Notes: a model not told the origin generated them from the letters alone. Positions 15,760-24,684 are shown, counted from the first letter of the stretch. The stretch is DNA of 24,936 bases from Aphodosoma sp051870875 (GCA_051870875.1 JBJECG010000055.1:1-24936), one strand, 5' to 3'. Made by a program: numbers and translations.

Positions 15760-16725
15760 ATGGAAAAACCGTATGTAATCGGAATAGACATTGGTGCGCA
15801 AAGTGCTAAAATAGGCGTAGTGGACACTCGTGGCAATGTATTGAAACAAAGTGCAATACGCAGTAACACACAAAGTACGGCCGAAGAATTTACCTCAGAC
15901 TTGTCGGAAGCCATCATCAGACTGCTTGCTCCAGAATACAGTATAGACGAGATACGCGGGATAGGAGTAGGCGCACCCAACTCCAACTATTACACCGGAT
16001 GTATAGAAGCAGCGGTAAACCTCACATGGACAAAAAGCCGCATAGTACCGTTCACAAAAATGCTTTCAGAAAGGCTCGGAATTCCGGCGGCTCTTACCAA
16101 CGATGCCAATGCGGCAGCCATAGGTGAAATGACATACGGTGCTGCCCGCGGCATGAAAAACTTCATAATGATAACCCTCGGCACAGGAGTCGGTTCGGGT
16201 ATTGTCATAAACGGCAATGTGGTTTACGGTCATGACGGTTTTGCCGGGGAACTCGGGCACACGTGCGCCGTCCGCAACAACGGACGCCTCTGCGGATGCG
16301 GAAAAACCGGATGTCTTGAGACCTATGCATCGGCTACAGGGGTAGCCCGGACAGCACGCGAACTACTGGAACTGACCGATGAAAAATCACTGCTCCGCAA
16401 CATTCCCGCCGACAACATAACATCAAAAGACGTGTATGACGCAGCCGTACAGGGCGACAGCATGGCAAAACACATATTCCAAATAACAGGCAAGATGCTG
16501 GGCGAAAAGTTTGCCGACTTTGTAGCCTTCTCATCTCCCGAAGCCATCATCCTCTTCGGTGGTCTGACAAAGGCCAAGGAGTTTATTTACGAACCGATAG
16601 TGGAACACCTTAACAGGAATCTGCTCCACATGTGGCGCGGAAAAATCAAAGTCATCTTCTCAACATTGAAAGAGAGCGATGCAGCCATTCTCGGAGCAAG
16701 CGCACTGGCCTGGGAACTGCATTGA
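15760..16725 (+). CDS. ROK family sugar kinase, probable glucokinase
   Basis: A 321-aa ROK protein without an N-terminal DNA-binding domain, so a kinase and not a repressor. It has the phosphate loop GIDIGAQSAKIG (8-19), the catalytic Asp115 in TNDANAAAIGE, GTGVGSGIV (141-149), the sugar-binding GELGH (163-167) and the zinc motif C178-G-C180-G-K-T-G-C185 with His167. Similar enzymes phosphorylate glucose or related hexoses and N-acetyl-hexosamines. The pairing with an MFS hexose transporter 25 nt upstream favours glucose. A long hairpin follows downstream. Confidence 0.92.
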   Translation: MEKPYVIGIDIGAQSAKIGVVDTRGNVLKQSAIRSNTQSTAEEFTSDLSEAIIRLLAPEYSIDEIRGIGVGAPNSNYYTGCIEAAVNLTWTKSRIVPFTKMLSERLGIPAALTNDANAAAIGEMTYGAARGMKNFIMITLGTGVGSGIVINGNVVYGHDGFAGELGHTCAVRNNGRLCGCGKTGCLETYASATGVARTARELLELTDEKSLLRNIPADNITSKDVYDAAVQGDSMAKHIFQITGKMLGEKFADFVAFSSPEAIILFGGLTKAKEFIYEPIVEHLNRNLLHMWRGKIKVIFSTLKESDAAILGASALAWELH

Positions 16726-16772
16726 TGAGACAAACAGATGCCAAAACCAGACTTTATAACGACATAAACGGC

Positions 16773-16810
16773 AAAGGGTGTATCAGATTGGAATATCCGA
16801 TACACCCTTT
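16773..16810. terminator. 12-bp perfect intergenic hairpin after the ROK kinase
   Basis: AAAGGGTGTATC (16773-16784) and GATACACCCTTT (16799-16810) pair perfectly with a 14-nt loop. The only T run is the end of the stem itself, so it is an imperfect intrinsic terminator or an mRNA 3'-end stabiliser for the ROK transcript. Confidence 0.6.
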
Positions 16811-16851
16811 CTCAGCCCCTTATAGTCACAACACATTAACAATACGATATT

Positions 16852-17286
16852 ATGAAACTGACAGACAAATGGTTCAGCACAATGGGCGAGACCGATGACG
16901 GACACCCGATATTCATCACCGGACGTGATGATCTGGACGAGTTCCAGCACTCCGGCAAACTGAAAGAACGGGTGGAGATATACTGGCAGTACACCCCAGC
17001 ATACAACGCCATGCCTGCCAATGAGGACGGCAAACTGATGGATGAGGTACAAGGCGTGCTACGTCGCACAATGGAATGCGACAAACTTGCCATCCTGACA
17101 GGCATATACGTAGGAGGCGGAGAGCGCACCCTCGTGTTCTACACCCGCACAGCGCGCGTATTCGGCGAACGTCTCAACGAAGCTCTTGCGCCCTACCCTA
17201 CTCTGCCGATCAAACTATATGTAGAAAACGATCCGGACTGGTGCGAATACCGCGAGATGTGCGAAATCAGGCCGTTTGCCGAATGA
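16852..17286 (+). CDS. DUF695-like protein
   Basis: A 144-aa soluble acidic protein without signal or membrane segments. The middle and end resemble DUF695 proteins: LAILTGIYVGGGERTLVFYT (about 79-98) and the C-terminal NDPDWCEYREM (about 126-136), the DPxW-x-x-Y signature of that family. Its function is unknown in the literature as I know it. It follows a terminator-like hairpin, so it probably has its own promoter, and it ends about 97 nt before the end of the convergent minus-strand lipid cluster. No clear terminator lies in that gap. Confidence 0.75.
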   Translation: MKLTDKWFSTMGETDDGHPIFITGRDDLDEFQHSGKLKERVEIYWQYTPAYNAMPANEDGKLMDEVQGVLRRTMECDKLAILTGIYVGGGERTLVFYTRTARVFGERLNEALAPYPTLPIKLYVENDPDWCEYREMCEIRPFAE

Positions 17287-17382
17287 CATCAAGCCTCGAC
17301 CTCTGACCGACCATAAGGAACAGGCCGACACGATGCGGCATTGTCAAGACGGGACCGATGCATTAATCTTACAAACAGACGG

Positions 17383-18900
17383 CTACTTCCCGCCGTAACC
17401 GATGAAAGGTATATGATTCTGCCGGCAGAGACGTTGGATGGCAAACTTGCCGGTAAGGAGTGCATTCGGGAGACCTCCGGGCGGTTGGAGCCATTGTCCT
17501 GCGAGATAAAGGTTACGTATGTTTTTTATACGCCCCTTGTGGACGACTTTAGGCACATAGGGAGTTAGGATGAAACTCATATACGCGCCTTTGTACGCTC
17601 CGCAATAGCGATGGAAACTGGCCGGCGTAACGGATTCGATGTATTTCACTTTCCCTTTCAGATATGGGTAGTGCTGTTCGATGCGGTCAATGACTGTTGC
17701 CGCCACACGCTCTTTTTCCGCACGATAGGCAGTGATATTGGTCTTGCGCAGGCGATTCCAGAATTCAAATTCGCCTGTGTACTGCAGATGCAAAGTCTGG
17801 ATTACTGTGTGGCCTTCGGGCGCAAACGACGGTTCGCAACCGTAGTTCTTCATGAGAATACCCGACACCGAATTGCCAGCCACCACAAACGGGTCACACT
17901 CAAAGAATACTGTATCCGGGATTGCAGTACAAGCATCAGCTACATCGAAATAGCAGTTGACCGACGAATGTACCGGATATTTACGGTGCAGCATATACCG
18001 CAGACGAAAGAGCTTATCCATATACTCCACCCCTATCAGCTTGTTGAATGTGATGTCCGTATCGCAGGCACACACAATATCGTCGAACGCGGCAGTTTCT
18101 CCGTTGGCAAATGCTACGCTCTTTGCCACCTTGTCTTCAATCTCTATCTTCACAGCTTTACAGGAAGTCTTGATCTTGCCGCCAAGCGAAAGAAACTTTT
18201 GTTCCAAACGCTGCGCCATGGCGAGCGACCCTCCTTTTGGCAGTGCAGCGTTGCCCAGCGAGAAATTGGCCATCACGTACATGAGCGATGAAATATTGTA
18301 CTGATTCGGGTAATAAGTCATCAGCATCTTGCGTATAGTGCCGTTTCTGAACCGTGCGGCATAATCGCTGATGGATATGCGGCTGAATTTCTTATGAATG
18401 CGAGCCACTCCTTTCATCTTGCACAACAACCTCCACAACTCGGACAGCGGCGACATCTGCTCCGATGGCATTGCAGCCGGCAAATCCACGCACTGATACG
18501 CTCTGACCGAGGCTATAAACCGTCTCGTCTCAGTTTCGTCTTCGGGCGAAAGGGCAATCATGTCGCGTTCCAGGCGGTCGAGATTCTGCCAAAGATTTAT
18601 CACTTCGCCATCGGCAGTTTCAACGCGCATAAAGGCCTCGTTCTGAATAATATCATCGTTTTCACGGCGCAAAGCCCCCGTTTCGCACCATATATTGAAA
18701 ATATCGCTGCAAGGGGAAGTGCCTATAAGCCAGTGTACGCAGTTGTCTATATGACATCCTTGACGTTCCCAACCGGTCAACTCGCCGCCAACAATAGTAT
18801 GCTGCTCGTAGACAATACTTTCCAGTCCGCACATCTGCGCATATATGCCTGCTGTAAGCCCCGACACTCCACCGCCTATGATAGCCACCCTCCGTTTCAT
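17383..18900 (-). CDS. CrtI-like FAD-dependent oxidoreductase (phytoene-desaturase superfamily)
   Basis: A 505-aa protein. The N-terminal Rossmann motif IIGGGVSGLTAG (7-18) with Glu32 binds the FAD ADP moiety, and IVGGELTGWERQGCHIDNCVHWL follows as in CrtI-type enzymes. The C-terminus carries the second FAD motif, NLYLAGQWLQPPGGLP. The substrate-binding region between them is not recognisable. Related enzymes desaturate, saturate or isomerise polyenes. In this operon it most likely acts on the polyene chain or its precursor, though a carotenoid substrate cannot be excluded. It is the last gene of the operon, 14 nt after the LolA-like gene, and ends convergent with the DUF695-like gene. Confidence 0.88.
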   Translation of the reverse strand: MKRRVAIIGGGVSGLTAGIYAQMCGLESIVYEQHTIVGGELTGWERQGCHIDNCVHWLIGTSPCSDIFNIWCETGALRRENDDIIQNEAFMRVETADGEVINLWQNLDRLERDMIALSPEDETETRRFIASVRAYQCVDLPAAMPSEQMSPLSELWRLLCKMKGVARIHKKFSRISISDYAARFRNGTIRKMLMTYYPNQYNISSLMYVMANFSLGNAALPKGGSLAMAQRLEQKFLSLGGKIKTSCKAVKIEIEDKVAKSVAFANGETAAFDDIVCACDTDITFNKLIGVEYMDKLFRLRYMLHRKYPVHSSVNCYFDVADACTAIPDTVFFECDPFVVAGNSVSGILMKNYGCEPSFAPEGHTVIQTLHLQYTGEFEFWNRLRKTNITAYRAEKERVAATVIDRIEQHYPYLKGKVKYIESVTPASFHRYCGAYKGAYMSFILTPYVPKVVHKGRIKNIRNLYLAGQWLQPPGGLPNALLTGKFAIQRLCRQNHIPFIGYGGK

Positions 18901-18914
18901 GATGAATCGTATTC

Positions 18915-19538
18915 TTATTCAGTACGCTTCTGCGGTTCGCTGAATGGTTTGTTTACCGAAGCTGTACCTGTAAGTATGTAATCGGTATAATTGCCGTTTG
19001 ACTCCAGTATGGTAATCTGCTTCATACGCAATGTCTTGATATCGTAATAGATGACGAAACCATTGTACATGCGTTTTTTGCCGCTTTTGCTGACTATTGA
19101 AAAAATATGGTTTTCCTTGTCCCTGGAGTATTCTATACCGGCACCATTTTCGTCTGCAATCTCTTGAATGTTTCCGACAAAACTGTTGATCAACGCATTG
19201 CGGAACAAACGCATATCTGTGCTATTATCCGTATTGAAACGATTGGTTTTCATACCTTTCGTCACAATAAAGCGATTTCCGTCAATCAATATCTGGTTTT
19301 TGTCGGGTTTGGTATAAACCATGTTGAGGTAAAAATCCCTGTCGTAGAACAATCTGCCCTCAGACTGGATAGTGCGGTTCATCATCTTCAATGTCTTGGT
19401 CTGAGAGAAATCGCTTTCGATGGTCTTTACAGTGCTGTCGGCCTGTTTGATTCTGGCAATCAAAGCATCGGTTTGGGCGAAAGCCGGTGTTGCAAACATG
19501 GCAAGCAAAAGCGTGAATGCAATATATTTAGTTCTCAT
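18915..19538 (-). CDS. LolA-like outer-membrane lipoprotein carrier protein
   Basis: A 207-aa protein with a clear signal peptide (cleavage expected after ATPAFA, about residue 21). The mature part resembles LolA: ESDFSQTKTLKMMNRTIQSEGRLFYDRD (about 41-68) and YTKPDKNQILIDGNRFIV (about 75-92). These belong to the half-barrel that shields acyl chains. In aryl-polyene and flexirubin clusters a dedicated LolA paralogue is thought to carry the lipidic pigment or its precursor across the periplasm; here that is inferred from its place between FabG and CrtI-like genes in the same operon as an MMPL exporter. The housekeeping LolA is normally encoded elsewhere. Confidence 0.85.
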   Translation of the reverse strand: MRTKYIAFTLLLAMFATPAFAQTDALIARIKQADSTVKTIESDFSQTKTLKMMNRTIQSEGRLFYDRDFYLNMVYTKPDKNQILIDGNRFIVTKGMKTNRFNTDNSTDMRLFRNALINSFVGNIQEIADENGAGIEYSRDKENHIFSIVSKSGKKRMYNGFVIYYDIKTLRMKQITILESNGNYTDYILTGTASVNKPFSEPQKRTE

Positions 19539-19550
19539 AATCAGATCAGA

Positions 19551-20276
19551 TTAGTTCAATCCGCCGGTAATTGAGATACACTCTCCGGTGATGTATGACG
19601 ATTTTGCAGAAGCAAGGAAAGCCACCAGTTCAGCCACCTCTTCGGGGTTGCCGAAACGTCCGGCAGGAATGGTTTTGACGAGCGATTCCATATCAATCCC
19701 TTCTACCATATCAGTATTGATAAATCCCGGTGCAATGGCATTTACCGTAACCCCTTTAGGCGCAACCTCCTTGGCGAGGGCCTTAGTTGCGGCTATGATA
19801 CCGCCTTTGCTTGCCGAATAGTTGGTCTGCCCAGGCAGACCTATGACACCCGAAATGGATGCAAGGTTGATGACACGGCCGAATTTCTTGCGCATCATCG
19901 GCTGTATCAGTTGTCTGGTGACATTATAGAAACCGTTGAGGGTAGTGCCGAGTACGGCATACCAGTCGTTTTCGTCCATGAGTGCCAGCAGATTGTCCTT
20001 ACGGATGCCGGCGTTGTTGACAACTACCGAGATATATTCGCCTTTGTGTGCATCTTTCCATTGCGAGAGGGCATCGGCAGTTTCCTGTAGATTGCTGACA
20101 TCGAATTTCAGAAGCGACCCTTCGCCGCCTGCCTGCTGTATGAGCCCAAGCGTTTCCTGAGCTTTGGCCTCATTGCTTACAAAATTGACTATCACATGGA
20201 AACCCTCGGAAGCGAGTTTCACGCATACAGCACGGCCAATTCCACGACTTCCGCCTGTAACTAATGCATAATTCAT
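19551..20276 (-). CDS. 3-oxoacyl-ACP reductase (FabG-type SDR)
   Basis: A 241-aa short-chain dehydrogenase from the ATG at 20276; a TTG three codons upstream is less likely. It has the NADPH loop TGGSRGIG (7-14), NNAG (87-90), Asn114, and the catalytic Ser140, Tyr153 and Lys157 (YSASK). The FabG-typical PGFINTDM (183-190) and the end YITGECISITGGL complete the family pattern. It should reduce 3-oxoacyl-ACP to 3-hydroxyacyl-ACP in each elongation cycle. Its position between a CrtI-like enzyme and the LolA-like carrier marks it as the cluster-specific paralogue, not the housekeeping fabG, which usually lies with other fatty-acid genes. Confidence 0.92.
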   Translation of the reverse strand: MNYALVTGGSRGIGRAVCVKLASEGFHVIVNFVSNEAKAQETLGLIQQAGGEGSLLKFDVSNLQETADALSQWKDAHKGEYISVVVNNAGIRKDNLLALMDENDWYAVLGTTLNGFYNVTRQLIQPMMRKKFGRVINLASISGVIGLPGQTNYSASKGGIIAATKALAKEVAPKGVTVNAIAPGFINTDMVEGIDMESLVKTIPAGRFGNPEEVAELVAFLASAKSSYITGECISITGGLN

Positions 20277-20304
20277 AGTATTCAAGTATTTTACAAGTTA
20301 TTAT

Positions 20305-21789
20305 TCAAACTGGTTTATGTTCAAACGGCGACACCGCTCCGACTATCTCTGAGCAAGTCATAAATGCAGTCATACTCACGCCGAGCACGCCGTGAAGATT
20401 GAGGTTCTGCCCCGTAAGGAAAAGATTGCCGGCAGGAGTACGCGGTGTCAGAAGAGTGTACATAAGGTTGCTGTAGTCCTTACGGATACCGTATGCCGAG
20501 CCAGCTTGGGTGGCGGTATAGTATTGGTAAGACAGTGGCGTTGAGGTATAAACCGCTTCGATGTTTTCGGCCAACCCGGGCAGATAATGCCCCGCAAAGG
20601 CAATGCAACGGTCGGCCAGTTCATATTTGAAACGGTTGTACTCATCCGGCCGGTGAAGCGGTCGTGTCCCTGCCCACTGCTCCACTTCACTATAACCCAA
20701 CGGTGTGAGTATATCTACATTGCAGGTAAAATCCGAACCGTCGAGAGGCGGCTGAAAACTTATCATCACGCCCTGCAACGGCGTACCTTTTGTACGGCGG
20801 CACAACTGCCATACATCGTAAGTATCATATATATATATATTGCGGTTAATGTAACGGAATTTACCGGGACGGAGTCTGCAATTGACGGTAAACATACCGC
20901 AGGTATTCGGCATGTTGGATAGGCGGTTACGATAAATGCGGCGGACGAGCGAACTGTTGCGCAACAACACCATAGTAGCGGCCGGATGGATATCAGAAAC
21001 AAAGCGGCCGGCTTCTATCCGACTGCCGTCCTGCAACCGTACAGCCATGATTCTGCCACCGGTTTCAACAAACTCGTCGACACCGCAACCTGTCACGACA
21101 GTAGCTCCCATGGCCCGTACGTTATCAACCAGACGGTCGACCAGCATATCGCCGCCACCTTGCAGCCGCCATGCACTCTGTATAAATGAAGAGTTGATTT
21201 GTGCAAATATATAGAGAGGCAGCGTTTCGGGCATCAGTTCCATTTTAAGCGAAGTGCCTGACACCACTTGCAGCAAACGCTTGTCAGAAAAGGTCTCGTT
21301 CAGGTAATCGTAAGCCGATGCGGAGAAAAGGCTTCCTGTATATGTTTCGTTGGCATCGCGGCGGTCGAAACTGCGCACTATATTGCGGTTGACGTCCTGC
21401 AAAAGTGATATATAGCGTTGCAATGCCTCGCGCTGATGCGGGAAACTGTCGGCCAAAGTATCAGCAAACCGATTGTAACCGCTTGCAAAGTTGTAACTTT
21501 CACCTTGCAAAACGACCTCATCAAAAGCATCGTCATCAAGCCTGAGCCAAGGCAAATCCATCAGACCGAAATAGGTGAATATGCGATTGAGAGGCTCGCC
21601 ATCGCCAAGGCCTCCGACATAATGAAATCCGGTATCGAACTTCGACCGGTGACGCGAAAACATCTGCAAGCATCCTCCCAACTTGTGCTCTTTCTCGACA
21701 ATGCAGACATTCATACCCTTTTTTGATAGGATGTATGCACACTGCAAGCCGCCAAGGCCGCCACCTACTATGACAACATCGTATTTCAT
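20305..21789 (-). CDS. RetSat/CrtI-like FAD-dependent oxidoreductase
   Basis: A 494-aa protein. The FAD-binding loop VIVGGGLGGLQCAYILSKKG (6-25) with Glu32 is followed by LGGCLQMFSRHRSKFDTGFHYVGG (38-60). The FDTGxHY element is seen in all-trans-retinol 13,14-reductase-like members of the phytoene-desaturase superfamily. The C-terminal motif NLFLTGQNLNLHGVLGVSMTAF completes the FAD site. The start ATG lies inside the stop region of the MMPL gene (ATGA overlap at 21786-21789), indicating translational coupling. Saturation or isomerisation of a conjugated chain is the natural guess for the reaction, but the substrate is unknown. It shares only superfamily-level features with the second CrtI-like enzyme downstream. 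Confidence 0.87.
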   Translation of the reverse strand: MKYDVVIVGGGLGGLQCAYILSKKGMNVCIVEKEHKLGGCLQMFSRHRSKFDTGFHYVGGLGDGEPLNRIFTYFGLMDLPWLRLDDDAFDEVVLQGESYNFASGYNRFADTLADSFPHQREALQRYISLLQDVNRNIVRSFDRRDANETYTGSLFSASAYDYLNETFSDKRLLQVVSGTSLKMELMPETLPLYIFAQINSSFIQSAWRLQGGGDMLVDRLVDNVRAMGATVVTGCGVDEFVETGGRIMAVRLQDGSRIEAGRFVSDIHPAATMVLLRNSSLVRRIYRNRLSNMPNTCGMFTVNCRLRPGKFRYINRNIYIYDTYDVWQLCRRTKGTPLQGVMISFQPPLDGSDFTCNVDILTPLGYSEVEQWAGTRPLHRPDEYNRFKYELADRCIAFAGHYLPGLAENIEAVYTSTPLSYQYYTATQAGSAYGIRKDYSNLMYTLLTPRTPAGNLFLTGQNLNLHGVLGVSMTAFMTCSEIVGAVSPFEHKPV

Positions 21790-24248
21790 TGTTCTGACTT
21801 CCGACGGATTTTATTCATAACGCTCATACCTATACGGGTCTGACAAAACAACCGGAAAATAAACGGCTGTATGCAGTACGACATGATGACGGTAGAAAAC
21901 ATACCTATAAGAGCCGTGACCCCAATTGACGATATGGCAGGGTGTACAGCAAAGAGCAACGATGCCATACAAAGCATCAGCAGCAGAGCCGACAGTGTGA
22001 TGGCTGTCTTGTGCCTGAAAAGCAGACAGGTGTCGCGTCCGGTGCCTTCAGCGACAAGCCCTTCCATGACGAATATGCTGTAATCGACACCTATACCGTA
22101 TATGAATGTGGAAATGATTATATTGATCAGATTGAACTGCAACCCGCAGATTCCCATCACCCCGAGAACGACATACCAACTGAGAGTCATCGGGATAAAT
22201 GCAATCAAGGCGAGGAATATATTGCGGAAAGAGAGACACAGCACCAAGAGGACAAACATTGACGAGAATGCCAGAATCGAGTTGAAATCATCGTGCATAG
22301 TCTGTATCAGGTTGCCGGTATAATAGAACGGATCCAGCACAATCACGCCAGTCTGCTGCGACATGAAATCGTTGACGCGCTTGAGATTGGCCTTATCAAG
22401 CCTGACAGATGTAAATACCAGATAATCATCGCCAACCTTTTCTACAAGGCTATTCATCAGCTGCCGCGGCAAGATATCTGCCGCATAAAGCGACGAAGGT
22501 TGGTAGTCGCCTCGGATTATTTCAAAGAAAGGCTCGAACATAGCATCATCGAACCCGCGTCTTGCACCCTCTGAGCGCACTATCTGCTCAATGCGGGCGC
22601 AACGTTTCGGGGTAAAATGCCTGCGCCATTCACCGATACGCGCTACCTGTGTGGCAGAATCGACCAACAGATTGTATGATTGTGCATATGACTTGACAAG
22701 TCCTATCTCCTGCAACGAACGGCACTTGGCAGCCAATCTGCGATTGAGTATCAATGCAGAATCGAGATTTGACGACTTCACTGCATAGAACTGCGAATGA
22801 AGGCCGCCCGACATCTTCTCCTTATAAAGCTGTTGTGAACGTATCAGATCACCGCTCTTGTACCCGATATGGGTAATATCGGAATCGAAAGTCACATTGT
22901 GCGACATGACGATACATACAATAGTAATACATATCAGCGAGACTATCAACGGATTGATGCGGTCAAAACGGATGGAATTGAACTTCTCGACGGCGGCAAA
23001 CGAACTTTTATGACTCTCGTATTCCAGAAAATGCGGGACAAAAAACAAGCAGGCAATGATAGTGCCTACAATGGCAAATGATGCGAACAGCCCGAAATCA
23101 CGCAGCAGCGGCGAATCGGTGAACATCAGTCCTACAAAAGCACCTATCGTAGTGATACCGGCCAGCAGTATAGGCTTGTACTCCTCTTTCAGGACACGTA
23201 CTGTATCATAAGTATATTTGTAGTGCGTGAGAAGGTGGATACTGTAACTCATGGCCACGCCTACCACTATAGCTCCTATGCCCAGAGCCATCAACGATAT
23301 ATGCCCTTGTATGATATACATCACAGCCAGTGAAAACAATGCGCCGAACAGCACCGGGACAATCAGAAGCAGCAGGCCTTTGAGGCTGCGGAAACAGAGA
23401 GCTATGATAATGCAGATAAGCACCATGGAGATGCCCAATGTAAGTATCAAATCCGATTTTATCCGGCGGGCATTATTGACACTCTGAATAGGCGCACCGT
23501 GGTAGAGAACCTCTACGCCGGGGTATTCAGTTTCGACGGAGGTTTTGGCAGCACTCATTTTATTGAACAGGCGGGTGCCAGCTTTGGAGTCGAGAGAAGA
23601 GAAACCGGGAGTGCAGAGAGCCAATACGGTTGAAGCATCAGAAGAGAAGAGGTGACCATCGATGATGCGGACAGGCATGCCGCCGAAAGAACCGGTCTTT
23701 TTGAGCAGAGCATTGCGCAGTCCGACAGGATCGTGCCTGACAACATCAAAAATGACAGGCGATTCGTCTGCCATGAGAAGCTCCAGATTGTCGTCCATCT
23801 GAGCCGAAACATTCTGCGGGGTAATCATGGAGTCCAACATACAGACCATGGCACTGTCGGCAAAGAGGGCTATATTGCCGATGGCATAGTCGAGAATGGG
23901 TTGCAGTGTTTCAAGGTCCATAGTACACATAATGTCCTCGATGTCGTGCTCGGCACTATCGTTTTCCAAAAGCGAAGAGACGAACATGTCGCAAGCTTCG
24001 CACAGCTCCGTTTCGTCGGCATCACTGTCCTCACGACAGGTGACAAGGATAAAGACATTGTCTTTCACCTTAATGTCGGAGAAAGCAACGGCTATATCAT
24101 CGTCACTGTCTATCGAAGCGAAAAGTTTGGATACATCTTCCTCAAACTCTATTCTTGACGCCAAAAATGCCAAAAGTGCCGTTGACACCACTATTACAGT
24201 GTACAACAGCCACTTATGTTTTGAAAAGAAACGATAAACAGTTTCCAT
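21786..24248 (-). CDS. MMPL/RND-superfamily lipid exporter
   Basis: An 820-aa inner-membrane protein with the two-fold RND layout: helix 1 (13-31), a periplasmic domain (about 32-265), helices 2-6 (about 267-408), then helix 7 (about 433-450), a second periplasmic domain (about 451-655), and helices 8-12 to about 800. The second half carries the motif GIGVDYSIF with Asp722, the proton-relay position; the matching site of the first half reads VVGVAMSYSIH, with Ser334 in place of Asp. At this length it fits the hydrophobe/lipid exporters of Bacteroidetes pigment clusters, not a drug-efflux RND pump of about 1,000 aa. It probably moves the lipid product or precursor out of the inner membrane toward the LolA-like carrier. 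Confidence 0.9.
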   Translation of the reverse strand: METVYRFFSKHKWLLYTVIVVSTALLAFLASRIEFEEDVSKLFASIDSDDDIAVAFSDIKVKDNVFILVTCREDSDADETELCEACDMFVSSLLENDSAEHDIEDIMCTMDLETLQPILDYAIGNIALFADSAMVCMLDSMITPQNVSAQMDDNLELLMADESPVIFDVVRHDPVGLRNALLKKTGSFGGMPVRIIDGHLFSSDASTVLALCTPGFSSLDSKAGTRLFNKMSAAKTSVETEYPGVEVLYHGAPIQSVNNARRIKSDLILTLGISMVLICIIIALCFRSLKGLLLLIVPVLFGALFSLAVMYIIQGHISLMALGIGAIVVGVAMSYSIHLLTHYKYTYDTVRVLKEEYKPILLAGITTIGAFVGLMFTDSPLLRDFGLFASFAIVGTIIACLFFVPHFLEYESHKSSFAAVEKFNSIRFDRINPLIVSLICITIVCIVMSHNVTFDSDITHIGYKSGDLIRSQQLYKEKMSGGLHSQFYAVKSSNLDSALILNRRLAAKCRSLQEIGLVKSYAQSYNLLVDSATQVARIGEWRRHFTPKRCARIEQIVRSEGARRGFDDAMFEPFFEIIRGDYQPSSLYAADILPRQLMNSLVEKVGDDYLVFTSVRLDKANLKRVNDFMSQQTGVIVLDPFYYTGNLIQTMHDDFNSILAFSSMFVLLVLCLSFRNIFLALIAFIPMTLSWYVVLGVMGICGLQFNLINIIISTFIYGIGVDYSIFVMEGLVAEGTGRDTCLLFRHKTAITLSALLLMLCMASLLFAVHPAISSIGVTALIGMFSTVIMSYCIQPFIFRLFCQTRIGMSVMNKIRRKSEQ

Positions 24249-24272
24249 AACAATTATGATTTTAAGGTCGTA

Positions 24273-24650
24273 TCACAGTCCTTCTTGTTTTCCGACCAAT
24301 GTACCCTTCACGGAAATACAGACGGCACCGGAAGTTTGAGCGGAAGCAGTCAAGAGAAATTCACCGTCTTTCGGAGTAACGGCAACGGTTATTTGCAACA
24401 AGTCCTGTTTGAAAGGCGAAACCACCTCCATAAGGCGGTACTGTGATATATTGGAGAAAGTCAAGCTGCGGCCGGCTACAATTTCGGCACACTCCTTGAC
24501 CATCTGGAGATTGCACACACCAGGAGAGACAGGGTCGCCCGGGAAGTGTCCGGCATAGACGGGATGCCCTTTTTCGAGCCTTACGGTGAAAACCGTATTG
24601 TCGGCGTTGTCTACCCGTTCAAGAACTGTAAAATATGTATTTTGCAACAT
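24273..24650 (-). CDS. FabZ-like hotdog-fold 3-hydroxyacyl-ACP dehydratase
   Basis: A 125-aa single hotdog domain, somewhat shorter than housekeeping FabZ (about 140-150). The active-site His35 sits in GHFPGDP (34-40), followed by VSPGV (41-45). The position of the catalytic Glu of FabZ (Asp in FabA), four residues after PGV, is Gln49 in the segment NLQMVKECAE. The expected reaction is dehydration of 3-hydroxyacyl-ACP to the enoyl form, without the enoyl reduction that would remove the double bond, which is how a polyene is built. The missing acidic residue leaves the chemistry open. It is placed between the thioesterase and the MMPL exporter, with gaps of 34 and 24 nt. Confidence 0.85.
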   Translation of the reverse strand: MLQNTYFTVLERVDNADNTVFTVRLEKGHPVYAGHFPGDPVSPGVCNLQMVKECAEIVAGRSLTFSNISQYRLMEVVSPFKQDLLQITVAVTPKDGEFLLTASAQTSGAVCISVKGTLVGKQEGL

Positions 24651-24684
24651 GATACGTGACAGTAATTTTCGTATTTACACAGGA

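Noticed and set aside
14798..15778. A 326-codon open frame on the + strand overlapping the MFS transporter and the ROK start
   Set aside because: It is an alternate frame within a clearly recognisable transporter gene. Its product is rich in Arg, His and Ser with no domain pattern, as expected of a shifted frame in this sequence.
17611..18291. A 226-codon + strand open frame opposite the CrtI-like gene
   Set aside because: It lies entirely within a supported FAD oxidoreductase gene on the other strand and has no recognisable protein features.
23652..24158. A 168-codon + strand open frame opposite the MMPL gene
   Set aside because: It is fully antisense to a well-supported MMPL exporter. Composition and lack of motifs mark it as a shadow frame.
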